Positions 26,078 through 34,171 of a stretch of 64,000 nt of DNA are shown here, piece after piece. The stretch covers positions 62,001-126,000 of the forward strand of contig NZ_CP110629.1 in NCBI RefSeq assembly GCF_026153455.1. Direction: 5' to 3'. The position numbers were made by a program, and so were the translations under genes. This stretch comes from Marinimicrobium sp. C6131 (GTDB taxonomy: Bacteria; Pseudomonadota; Gammaproteobacteria; Pseudomonadales; Cellvibrionaceae). The notes beneath the pieces are model-generated. The model searched no databases. It was not told where the DNA came from and was given only the letters and a program-made list of their open reading frames with translations. How positions within the stretch are numbered: position 1 is the stretch's first letter; each line of letters opens with the position of its first letter.

Positions 26078-28012
26078 ATGATTTTAAAAAAGAGACAATA
26101 CTGGACGTGGCTGCTGTGGCTTCCTTTCTGTGTACCGTGTCTGAGCAACGGGGAACATCCTGAAAGCACCGGGGTCTTTCTTGCCAGTCCGAGCGGGACT
26201 GTGCAGGGAGAGGTCTTTATCCAGGGTAGCCAGTTGTACTATCAGGTGGAGTTCAATCGTCACCGCGTTATTCAGCCCTCCCCGCTGGGCATTACCGTGG
26301 AGGGGCAATCGCTGGGCCGACATGCGTCGATTGAAAGCGTTGAGACAAAGCAGGTACATCATCAGTATCCAGTCCTCGGTGTTCATTCGGTGGCGCACAA
26401 CCATTACCGTGAGGCTATGATGACCCTGCAATCGCCTTCACAGGCACACTGGTATTTGCAGCTGCGGGCTTATAATGACGGCTTTGCCTACCGCTACGTG
26501 ATTCCTCAATCAGACGCATCAACCGTTACTGTGAACGGCGAGCAATCCAGCTGGACGCTGCCGGAGAACAGCGACGTGTGGTACTTCGAGCGTGACTCTG
26601 ACTGGAAGCTGAAAACCTACGCGGGTGAATGGTTGAAAACCACCGTGAATGAACTCCCGGCGGTGTCGGCGAACGGGCCCGTGCAGGGGCCGCCACTTGT
26701 GGTAGAGCTTCCGAAACACCAAGGGTACGCGGTACTAACCGAAGCGGCGCTCTATAACTACAGTGGCATGCGGTTGCGGGCTCTCGGCCAGCGCCGGGTC
26801 CAAGCGGATTTTACCGAGGGCGAGCGTGGGTTTTCCGTGGCCACCGCGGATGGGGCGATGGATGGTGCGACGGTCACTCCGTGGCGAGTCACGATGTTAG
26901 GGGAAAACCTCGACGCACTGGTTAATTCGGATCTGATCACTAACCTCAACCAGGCACCGGATGAGTCACTGTTTGCCGAGACGGATTACATCAAACCGGG
27001 GCGTGCCATCTGGCGCTGGTGGAGCCGGGAAACCGGCACGCCGGAACAGGAGCGGCAGTTTGTCGACTACGCCAGTGAACTGGGGTTCGAGTACAGTCTG
27101 GTGGACGATGGCTGGGAGAGTTGGGAGAGCCCTTGGGCATCACTTGAGCAGCTCACTGGCTATGCCGACGGGAAGAATGTCAACGTTTTTGTGTGGAAAG
27201 ACTGGAATCAGGTCAAGGATCCTTCTGGTGACTGGGACGCGTTGCGGGCGTTTCTGGATGGGGTACGCAAGGCGGGGGCTGTCGGTGTGAAACTGGATTT
27301 TATGAATGCGGAATCTATAGACCGTATCCGTTTCGAGGAAGCCGCCTTGCGATTGGCGGCGGAGCGAAAACTGATGGTAGTGTTTCACGGCATTCAAAAA
27401 CCCACGGGCGAGGCACGCACCTATCCCAATGAAATTTCCCGGGAGGGAATTCGTGGTCTGGAGCTGAATCGTATGGATCAGCCCCTCCCAGCCAGTCACA
27501 ATGCTGCCTTGCCTTTCACACGTTTTCTGGTTGGGCACGGTGACTATACACCGCTGGGCTACAGCCTGCCCGGCAACACCACCTACGCCCATCAATTGGC
27601 CACGGTGGTGATCTTTACCTCGCCTTTTCAAGTAATTGCCGAACATCCCGACATGTTATTGCATAACGATGACGTGTCGGCGGGGCTCGAATTGCTCAAA
27701 ACCATTCCCGCCGTATGGGATGAGACGCGAGTGCTACCTTCCAGTCGTATTGGTGAGCTGGCCCTAATGGCACGACGTTCAGGAGACCACTGGTTTTTGG
27801 CGGCATTGAATGGCACTGATCAGCCGGTACGCATCGACGCGTTGGATCTGTCGTTTCTCGGTGAAGGAACGCACACCGCAGAGGTGGTGTTCAGTCCGGA
27901 ACCCCGACGCTTGCAGAGAAATCAGGTGTCGACATTGAGCCGTCGCAGCGAGTATCCGCTGAAACTGCTGCCGCGAGATGGGATGGTGATGCGTTTCTCA
28001 CCCACACATTAA
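26078..28012 (+). CDS. Glycoside hydrolase family 97 enzyme, probable retaining alpha-galactosidase
   Basis: 644 residues from ATG 26078 with AGGAGAG at 26065-26071; the open frame upstream overlaps the previous gene. A signal peptide ends near residue 25. GH97 order is visible: N-terminal beta-supersandwich (FLASPSGTVQGEVF, GITVEGQSLG, AYNDGFAYRYVIP), catalytic (beta/alpha)8 barrel (RAIWRWWSRETG, FEYSLVDDGWESWE, GVKLDFMNAES, VVFHGIQKPTGEARTYPNEI), and C-terminal beta-domain. Asp407 in KLDFM falls where BtGH97b of Bacteroides thetaiotaomicron has its nucleophile (Asp415), which favours the retaining alpha-galactosidase branch over inverting SusB-type alpha-glucosidases. That reading fits galE-T-K upstream. 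Last gene of the operon; a terminator follows. Confidence 0.92.
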   Translation: MILKKRQYWTWLLWLPFCVPCLSNGEHPESTGVFLASPSGTVQGEVFIQGSQLYYQVEFNRHRVIQPSPLGITVEGQSLGRHASIESVETKQVHHQYPVLGVHSVAHNHYREAMMTLQSPSQAHWYLQLRAYNDGFAYRYVIPQSDASTVTVNGEQSSWTLPENSDVWYFERDSDWKLKTYAGEWLKTTVNELPAVSANGPVQGPPLVVELPKHQGYAVLTEAALYNYSGMRLRALGQRRVQADFTEGERGFSVATADGAMDGATVTPWRVTMLGENLDALVNSDLITNLNQAPDESLFAETDYIKPGRAIWRWWSRETGTPEQERQFVDYASELGFEYSLVDDGWESWESPWASLEQLTGYADGKNVNVFVWKDWNQVKDPSGDWDALRAFLDGVRKAGAVGVKLDFMNAESIDRIRFEEAALRLAAERKLMVVFHGIQKPTGEARTYPNEISREGIRGLELNRMDQPLPASHNAALPFTRFLVGHGDYTPLGYSLPGNTTYAHQLATVVIFTSPFQVIAEHPDMLLHNDDVSAGLELLKTIPAVWDETRVLPSSRIGELALMARRSGDHWFLAALNGTDQPVRIDALDLSFLGEGTHTAEVVFSPEPRRLQRNQVSTLSRRSEYPLKLLPRDGMVMRFSPTH

Positions 28013-28030
28013 GCGTGTTCCGGTGGTAGA

Positions 28031-28058
28031 AAACGGGCCGCGATGCGGCCCGTTTTTG
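28031..28058. terminator. Bidirectional terminator between convergent GH97 and beta-helix genes
   Basis: AACGGGCCGC-GAT-GCGGCCCGTT with Ts after it on the plus strand and TTTTC on the minus strand, centred between the two convergent stop codons (28012 and 28086). Confidence 0.9.
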
Positions 28059-28085
28059 TTGCGTCTGCTCCTTGCTGATGAGGAG

Positions 28086-31000
28086 TTATGGAACCACTGG
28101 CTGATACGGCTCATCCATCCAGTCCACCAGATGGCGGTCAGTGCCCGTTTGTCGATACAAGTCGGGGAAGCCCGGCTCGATTTGATCGGTGTCGTTATCC
28201 CAGCCTATGACCTGACGGGAGTGTGTAAACTGAATCGCACCCGCACCGCCGTACTCCGCGGGACCGGACGCGGTGGAGGACAGTGTGTTGGTCCGGGCCA
28301 GCGCATTGTTGCGTACCAGAACATCGCGTGCGGACTGCACGGAAATGCCGCCCCAGTTGGCGTCTTCCACAGTGTTGTTACTGATTATGAAATGACTTTG
28401 CCATTGAATGTCCAGCGGGTTGTCACCGGCGGAGATATTTTCCCGTCCACAAAAAAGGCTGTAACGATTTTGCGGTGTGTAGCGGTTGGTGAAAATACTG
28501 ACGGCGGCAGGAGGCATAGTCGTCAGGGAGGTAATGGGAATCCACTGGCCGGTGTTCGCGATGACGTTATTATCGAAAATCACGTTGCGAGCCCCGGAGC
28601 CATTGTTGCCCCAGGAATTGGAGCACGCCTTTACATCAATCATCAGGGGAAATTTAACGCCTTGGTGGGAGGTGTTGAAAAACGTGTTGTGTGCGATCAA
28701 CGCGTGAGGAGCAGAAAACTTCGCGCCGTTGCCGCGGTTTTCGCCAAAGGTTGAACCGATAATGACATAGTTACTGCTGAACCGGCTGCCGTTCGGATTA
28801 AAATGATGCACCATGGTATCGTGCCGATACACGGAGGGGGTATTGGTCGGAACGGGCGTAGAGAATTCCAGCAGAGCACAGGCGCGTGCGGTGGTGCTGC
28901 CGTTGCTGTAGTTCACCGTGCCATAGGTCGACCATTCCGGGTGTGTGCTGTCCACCACTTCTTTGCCGACCATCGTGCCGCGCCAAAGAAAGTTCATGTC
29001 CCGGTCACGCAACTCATAGATATCGCCCACTTCGGCCAGATCGACGGGACGAGGGTTCGAGGCATAACAAACGGACAGCGTGTGGGTGTCTACATACTTG
29101 GGGTTGAAACCCGTCAATTCCCGAATGACCATTCGATCCTCTGTGCCGCCGATGGCCTCCACGTTTTTAAACAGGTAATGCCCGCGATTGTGAAACAAAA
29201 AGATACCGTCCGCCTTGGTGGCCACCACGGCATTGGGGTCGGTCTCATTCGGGTCCAGAGTGGCTTTGAAATTCTTCACTTTCAGATATTGCACACCGCC
29301 AAAGGCCGCCAGGGCGTTTCCGGGGCTGGACGTAACGTGAATATTCTGGAGTGTCACGTGTTTTGAATGTTGCAGTGAAAAGGCCCGTTTCCCGCCGTAG
29401 TGGGCGACCAGATAATGCAGATCCGGGTCCACGGCGTCGTAAAACTCTGTACCGGCGCTGAGATCAATAATGGCGGACCCACTGGCCTGCACCTGAACGG
29501 TGTAGCTGCCGATATTGGCTTCCTCATGCGGGCCGACAATGCTGTCTGTACCGCTCGCGAGCGGGTGAAGGTTGGCAAAGGGCAGAAGCAGCGAAGACCC
29601 CGTGCCGGAATACTGACCCACTGCACTCAAGCTGTAACTCGTGTCCGGGGCGGCCCAGGTTGCCATCGCGCCCATTTCGTCAATGTAATCTCGATAGTCG
29701 CGGGCGCTGCCGGCCACGGGTGTCAGCTCCAGCTCGTAATTTCCGAGTTTTTCCACATTGACCTTGGTCTGAAACGGGTACACTTCATTGAAAAAATCCA
29801 GCGTGAAATTCCGGATTTCCACTCGCTCATTGCCGAGACCGGCGCTGTCTTTTTCCAGCCAGAACATATCCCGTCGGGCGGCGTGGATTAATTTGGAGCC
29901 GTTACCATCAATGATCAGATCCGTTTGTCCGGCCACATTAATGGTGTTGCCATAGAGGTTGCGATTGTCGCCCACGTAGAACTCGCCGTTCTCGGGAAAC
30001 AGTATTTTCACGATCTTGCCATCGTAAGCGCTGTTGTTCCTGGCGTCGTTCAACGCGTCTGCGATGACTTGCTGGTTTGCCACGCCGTGGGTCATTACAC
30101 CGGCTTCGCCACTGGGCGGCGTTTCATCGGCGATGTTGAATGGCATCCCGTTGGCGGGAATCAGGTCATCCAGGTATAGCGTAACGAGATCGACAGCGGC
30201 ATCGCCTTCGGTGTGACCACTGGCATCCTGTGGTGGCGTAACCTCGAAGGCCCAGGGACCGCGGGTGGAATCCTCAATGTAGTCCGCCAGAAGCTCGTCC
30301 CCGCTCAGGGCGGTGGTATAGACGCGCACCTGATCGAATTGGCCTTGCAGGGCACGGGTGGGTGTGGACTCAAACGTTTGTCCCACGCGCAGTGTGCGAA
30401 TCGCGGTGAGATCAATACCGGACACCGGCACTTCACCGAGTAACTCCGCGTTCAGATAAAAGCGCAGGTACTCATCGGCTTTGATCACCGCGCTGATTTG
30501 CATCCATCCTTGCGTAATGTCATTGTCGCGCTCGATGTGGTTGAACTTAGGCGAGGCCACGACACTGGTGGTGGAAAAACCGGGAATCCGGTTAAGGCCG
30601 TCGCCCTCGGAGTAAAAGCGCACGCGCTCGTTGTTGTATATCTGGAGTCCAATCCACTCGCCGGCGCTGTTTTGCAGCGAGATCAGGTAACCTTTGTCGT
30701 TGTCGACCGGGCGTACCCAAATGGACAATGTCATTTCTGTGACCGTGCTCATTTGCGTACTGGTAAAATCAGTTTCTAGTATCTGGTCATCGCTGAGTGC
30801 GTCACCCGTCAGGTTGAGTCCGCGCACAGCACCATGTCGGTCGGAGGCGGCGTTGGGGTCATCCAGAATCTCCACCGGGATGGGCGATTGATCATCTTCA
30901 AGTGTGAGGCTGCCCCACTGCACGATATCCAGCGTCTGCTGTTGTCCCGACCGGTCGCTGACCTCGGTGGATGAGGTGGAAATGTCATCAAGAGTCCAAA

Positions 31001-31142
31001 GTGCTATAAGGTTTGGGCGATGATCTTGTGCTAGGGCATCAGGAAGGGTTAGCAGTGTGATCGTTAAAAGAGCAACTGCACTGATGTATCGGTGCAGTCC
31101 AACACATTGGGTGCGGGTTAATGTTCCAGCGTTGATGTGCAC
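28086..31142 (-). CDS. Secreted LamG plus right-handed beta-helix protein, GH110-like
   Basis: 1018 residues. The frame opens at ATG 31157, but GGAGGA (31149-31154) sits just after that ATG and correctly spaced before GTG 31142, so I choose GTG 31142. A signal peptide ends at PDALAQ. Residues about 30-270 are a LamG/concanavalin-like module (LIALWTLDD, SIWVRPVDNDKGYLISL, GQFDQVRVYTTALS). From about residue 350 on there are parallel beta-helix repeats (VEIRNFTLDFF, VTLQNIHVTSSPGNALAAFGG, KADGIFLFHNRGHYLFKNVEA, HFIISNNTVEDANWGGISVQSARDVLVRNN). The ADGI...RG...GTEDR pattern resembles the GH110 alpha-1,3-galactosidase active region, which fits this locus, but polygalacturonase-like alternatives remain. 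It is convergent to the operon, with a 17-bp operator site upstream at 31237-31253. Confidence 0.82.
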   Translation of the reverse strand: MHINAGTLTRTQCVGLHRYISAVALLTITLLTLPDALAQDHRPNLIALWTLDDISTSSTEVSDRSGQQQTLDIVQWGSLTLEDDQSPIPVEILDDPNAASDRHGAVRGLNLTGDALSDDQILETDFTSTQMSTVTEMTLSIWVRPVDNDKGYLISLQNSAGEWIGLQIYNNERVRFYSEGDGLNRIPGFSTTSVVASPKFNHIERDNDITQGWMQISAVIKADEYLRFYLNAELLGEVPVSGIDLTAIRTLRVGQTFESTPTRALQGQFDQVRVYTTALSGDELLADYIEDSTRGPWAFEVTPPQDASGHTEGDAAVDLVTLYLDDLIPANGMPFNIADETPPSGEAGVMTHGVANQQVIADALNDARNNSAYDGKIVKILFPENGEFYVGDNRNLYGNTINVAGQTDLIIDGNGSKLIHAARRDMFWLEKDSAGLGNERVEIRNFTLDFFNEVYPFQTKVNVEKLGNYELELTPVAGSARDYRDYIDEMGAMATWAAPDTSYSLSAVGQYSGTGSSLLLPFANLHPLASGTDSIVGPHEEANIGSYTVQVQASGSAIIDLSAGTEFYDAVDPDLHYLVAHYGGKRAFSLQHSKHVTLQNIHVTSSPGNALAAFGGVQYLKVKNFKATLDPNETDPNAVVATKADGIFLFHNRGHYLFKNVEAIGGTEDRMVIRELTGFNPKYVDTHTLSVCYASNPRPVDLAEVGDIYELRDRDMNFLWRGTMVGKEVVDSTHPEWSTYGTVNYSNGSTTARACALLEFSTPVPTNTPSVYRHDTMVHHFNPNGSRFSSNYVIIGSTFGENRGNGAKFSAPHALIAHNTFFNTSHQGVKFPLMIDVKACSNSWGNNGSGARNVIFDNNVIANTGQWIPITSLTTMPPAAVSIFTNRYTPQNRYSLFCGRENISAGDNPLDIQWQSHFIISNNTVEDANWGGISVQSARDVLVRNNALARTNTLSSTASGPAEYGGAGAIQFTHSRQVIGWDNDTDQIEPGFPDLYRQTGTDRHLVDWMDEPYQPVVP

Positions 31143-31236
31143 GAGGGTGTCCTCCATCTATTATGGTTTTGATGCTAGAAGTGTCGCTAACGTCGACAAG
31201 AAGTGCAGCGGCAGAGAATATTGCCAGATGCGAGGT

Positions 31237-31253
31237 GTTACTATAATAGATAT
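31237..31253 (-). promoter_or_regulatory. 17-bp operator-like site upstream of the beta-helix gene
   Basis: On the minus strand this reads ATATCTATTATAGTAAC, directly preceded by TTGA, and sits about 95 bases before the beta-helix start. It matches the sites at 6572, 6602 and 14352 in at least 13 of 17 positions each. Confidence 0.65.
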
Positions 31254-31819
31254 TTCAAGGTGCCGCTAACGTGCTTCGTTGCTGTGCGTGGTGCGAAATT
31301 GCTTTTTTCTAGAGAAATGATTTGGAGAATATATCGATAATGTTTTAAGTGGCTGACATCAAAGGGCTCTGAAGTATGTGGTCACTCCGGTCTGGACCAT
31401 GAAAGGAGCAGATTTAGTGCGAAAGACTCTAGTGGGAAGCCGTAATATTCCAAAAAAGTCTTATATATTATTAATGGGAGGTTGCCCCATGAATCTTCTG
31501 AGTAACATGCGTGTATCAGAGACCGTATTGATATCATTTGAGTCAATGAATATCTCTCTGAATCAATCGGTTAGATAAGTTTCCAAGTCCGGTTATGGCG
31601 GCATTGACGAGGGCTGTCCGCTATGCGGATAGTCTTCTGTATAACAACCAGGCCGCTTTGACGCGGTTCGCGTAGGAGGATCGGTCCGATATTTTGGAGG
31701 GCTAAAGGCCCGTTATCCACCGATCCGTCCAGAACCACGCTCAAGCAACGATCAGGTATAGTAATACCCAGTCCCGCTCCATCGAAGGGATGCTATGGAA
31801 GGTTATAAAGGATAACGCT
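31254..31819 (+). other. Intergenic region with a run of hairpins; no convincing gene
   Basis: This 566-base gap separates the polysaccharide locus from lemA. The first 350 bases are AT-rich with nothing I can support; a 66-codon frame at 31378-31578 lacks family resemblance. The last part holds consecutive hairpins: 31614-31632 (CTGTCCGC-TAT-GCGGATAG), 31653-31666 (CCGC/GCGG), and a long arm GGATCGG (31678-31684) pairing with CCGATCC (31720-31726) enclosing GGGC-TAAAG-GCCC (31699-31711). It could be a structured RNA or locus-boundary debris. Confidence 0.45.
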
Positions 31820-32383
31820 ATGTCTGATTTCCTCTGGCTTGGGTTGATCCTGGCCGCTGTCCTGATCTGGGCGGTGTGGTGTTTCAACCGCCTGGTGCGT
31901 CTGCGCAACCAGGTGTGTACCGCCTGGAGCGATATTGATGTGCAGTTGGCGCGCCGCCACGATCTTATTCCTCAACTGGTGCGCACGGTCCAGGCCTACA
32001 CTGATCACGAACGCAGTCTCTTGACCGCCGTGACCGAGCTGCGTGCGCGGGCTGTCGAGAACCAGCATCCAGGTCAGCTCGCCGCCCTTGAGAACGAGTT
32101 GGAGCAGTCGCTGTCTCGTCTTTTCATACTCCAGGAAAGCTATCCGGACCTGAAAGCCGATGGCAACTTCAGCCAGTTACAGCGCGATCTGGTGGAGACC
32201 GAAAATCTCCTGCAGTATGCACGGCGGTTTTACAACGGTGCGGTGCGTGCCCTCAATGATCGGGTGCTGCAGTTTCCGGACCTTCTGATTGCGCGAGTAG
32301 CGGGCTTTTCAACGGCTGAGTTTTTCAGCGCAGCAGAGGATCAGCGTGACGTGGTTTCGGTGAACAGGGAGGGAATGAAATGA
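31820..32383 (+). CDS. LemA-family membrane protein
   Basis: 187 residues from ATG 31820 (AAAGGAT just upstream; ATG 31790 is in frame without a site). One N-terminal membrane helix (FLWLGLILAAVLIWAVWCF) is followed by the LemA helical-bundle domain: LVRLRNQVCTAWSDIDVQLARRHDLIPQLV is the family hallmark, then FSQLQRDLVETENLLQYARRFYNGAVRALN. LemA proteins are widespread, inner-membrane anchored and of unsettled function. Its stop overlaps the DUF2207 start by four bases, the usual LemA-DUF2207 pairing, so the two are coupled. Confidence 0.93.
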   Translation: MSDFLWLGLILAAVLIWAVWCFNRLVRLRNQVCTAWSDIDVQLARRHDLIPQLVRTVQAYTDHERSLLTAVTELRARAVENQHPGQLAALENELEQSLSRLFILQESYPDLKADGNFSQLQRDLVETENLLQYARRFYNGAVRALNDRVLQFPDLLIARVAGFSTAEFFSAAEDQRDVVSVNREGMK

Positions 32384-34119
32384 AAGCGTTCTTGAAGGGT
32401 CTGTTACTCGCTTTTTTCCTGGCGCCAAGTGTACTGCCGGCGTCAGTGCAGGAGCGGATTCTGAATTTTCATTCAGACATCGTGGTCGAGGCCGATGGCA
32501 CGCTCGATGTGACCGAGACTATCGAAGTGCGGGCCGAGGGCCGGAATATTCGCCGCGGCCTCTATCGGGATTTTCCAACCCGCTATCGGGACCGTCGCGG
32601 TGACCGTGTGGTCGTTGGTTTTGAAGTGGTCAGTGTCACCCGCGATGGCAAACCCGAGCCCTGGTTTACCGAAGACCGGGCGAACGGCATTCGAATCAAT
32701 ACCGGCGACGACAGCTTCCTGCCGACGCCGCTCACCACCACCTACCGGATTCGCTATCGCACCAACCGGCAGTTGGGGTTCTTCGAGCAGCACGATGAGC
32801 TTTACTGGAATGTGACCGGAACCGGTTGGATTTTTGACATTGAGTCGGCCTCGGCGCGGGTGCAGTTGCCCGAGCCGGTGCCGGCCAGTCAATTGCAGTT
32901 GGGTGTTTATACCGGCCCGCAGGGCAGTCGGGCCCAGCTCGCCCAAGCGGAGGTGACTGAACCGGGCGTGGTGCGGTTTGCCACCACTCAGCCGCTGGGT
33001 GTGCGAGAGGGGCTGACCATTGTGGTGGGCTTTCCAAAAGGTTTGGTGGCAGAACCCTCCGCGGGGCAGAGGGTCATCTGGTTTCTGACCGACAACCGGG
33101 CGCAGCTGCTCCTGCTGATCGGTCTGCTGGCGATACTGGGCTACTATCTGCATCACTGGCGCCGAGAGGGACGTGATCCTCAGACGGGTCCGGTGTTCGC
33201 GCGCTATTTCCCGCCCGAGGATTTCTCGCCCGGTGGTTTGCGTTACCTGGCCAAGGCACGCTACGACGATCGATGTTTCGCGGCGGAGCTGGTGCACTTG
33301 TCCGTGAAGGGGTTGCTCGCGATTTACCGTGACAAAAAGTGGCTTTCCGACAACTGGAGATTGCAAAAACTCAGTGAGGCGAATGATGTGGAACTCTCGC
33401 CAGCGGAGCGTGCCCTTTTCGCCCGACTGTTTGTGGGTGCCGACCAGATAACGCTCGAACAGGCAAATCACGCCATTTTGGGTGAGGCGAAAAGCCAACA
33501 TCAGCGGGCACTCAAGCAGCGCTTCAAGCCCCGCTACTTTGTCGACAACGTGGGGATTACCGTCAAAGGCGCGCTTGCGTCTGTGGCGTTGGGAGCGGTG
33601 GCGTTTTGGTTGGTGGGTAATCTGGCCTCCATGACGTTCTGGGCGCTGATGTCGGCGTTGATTCTTCTCAATGGCGTGTTCGCCAACCTGATGCGCCGCC
33701 CCACTAAACAAGGACGTAAACTGCTGGATCATATCGAGGGCCTGAAACTGTACCTGTCGGTGGCCTCCAGAGATGAAATCGCCGGACTGGAACACCGTAA
33801 CGCCGATGAGCCTCCGCTCAACGCCGAGCGTTATGAGAGTCTCTTGCCCTTCGCCCTGGCCCTGGGGGTCGAAGAGGCTTGGACCGGCCAGTTCATCAAG
33901 GCGGTGGGAACGGAGGCCGCCACCAGTGCGGCCCATGCCATGCATTGGTACCACGGTCCGCTTGGTCGCGGTGGGCTGGCTAGCCTGGGCAGTGACCTGG
34001 GCAAAACGCTCAGCTCACAGATCGCCTCCGCGTCTGCCGCTCCCGGTACCAGCTCGGGGGGCGGTGGTGGCGGTTTCTCCGGTGGCGGTGGCGGAGGCGG
34101 CGGTGGAGGCGGTCGCTAG
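32380..34119 (+). CDS. DUF2207 membrane protein
   Basis: 579 residues. A signal peptide (to about residue 21) is followed by an extracytoplasmic beta-domain (ILNFHSDIVVEADGTLDVTETIEV, RGLYRDFPTRY), a membrane helix near residue 235 (AQLLLLIGLLAILGYYLHHW), a cytoplasmic domain (FSPGGLRYLAKARYDDRCFAAELVHLSVKG) and two more helices near residues 400-440. The C-terminus is an almost pure Gly tract, common in this family. Translationally coupled to LemA by ATGA overlap. The function of LemA/DUF2207 pairs is unknown; cell-envelope upkeep is only a guess. Confidence 0.9.
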   Translation: MKAFLKGLLLAFFLAPSVLPASVQERILNFHSDIVVEADGTLDVTETIEVRAEGRNIRRGLYRDFPTRYRDRRGDRVVVGFEVVSVTRDGKPEPWFTEDRANGIRINTGDDSFLPTPLTTTYRIRYRTNRQLGFFEQHDELYWNVTGTGWIFDIESASARVQLPEPVPASQLQLGVYTGPQGSRAQLAQAEVTEPGVVRFATTQPLGVREGLTIVVGFPKGLVAEPSAGQRVIWFLTDNRAQLLLLIGLLAILGYYLHHWRREGRDPQTGPVFARYFPPEDFSPGGLRYLAKARYDDRCFAAELVHLSVKGLLAIYRDKKWLSDNWRLQKLSEANDVELSPAERALFARLFVGADQITLEQANHAILGEAKSQHQRALKQRFKPRYFVDNVGITVKGALASVALGAVAFWLVGNLASMTFWALMSALILLNGVFANLMRRPTKQGRKLLDHIEGLKLYLSVASRDEIAGLEHRNADEPPLNAERYESLLPFALALGVEEAWTGQFIKAVGTEAATSAAHAMHWYHGPLGRGGLASLGSDLGKTLSSQIASASAAPGTSSGGGGGGFSGGGGGGGGGGGR

Positions 34120-34171
34120 CCGTTAGCGCCCGAGACCGCTAAGATCAGGTTTTAGGTCGACCGGAGCCCCC

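Noticed and set aside
31378..31578. 66-codon frame in the gap before lemA
   Set aside because: No family resemblance, and the region is structured non-coding-like sequence.
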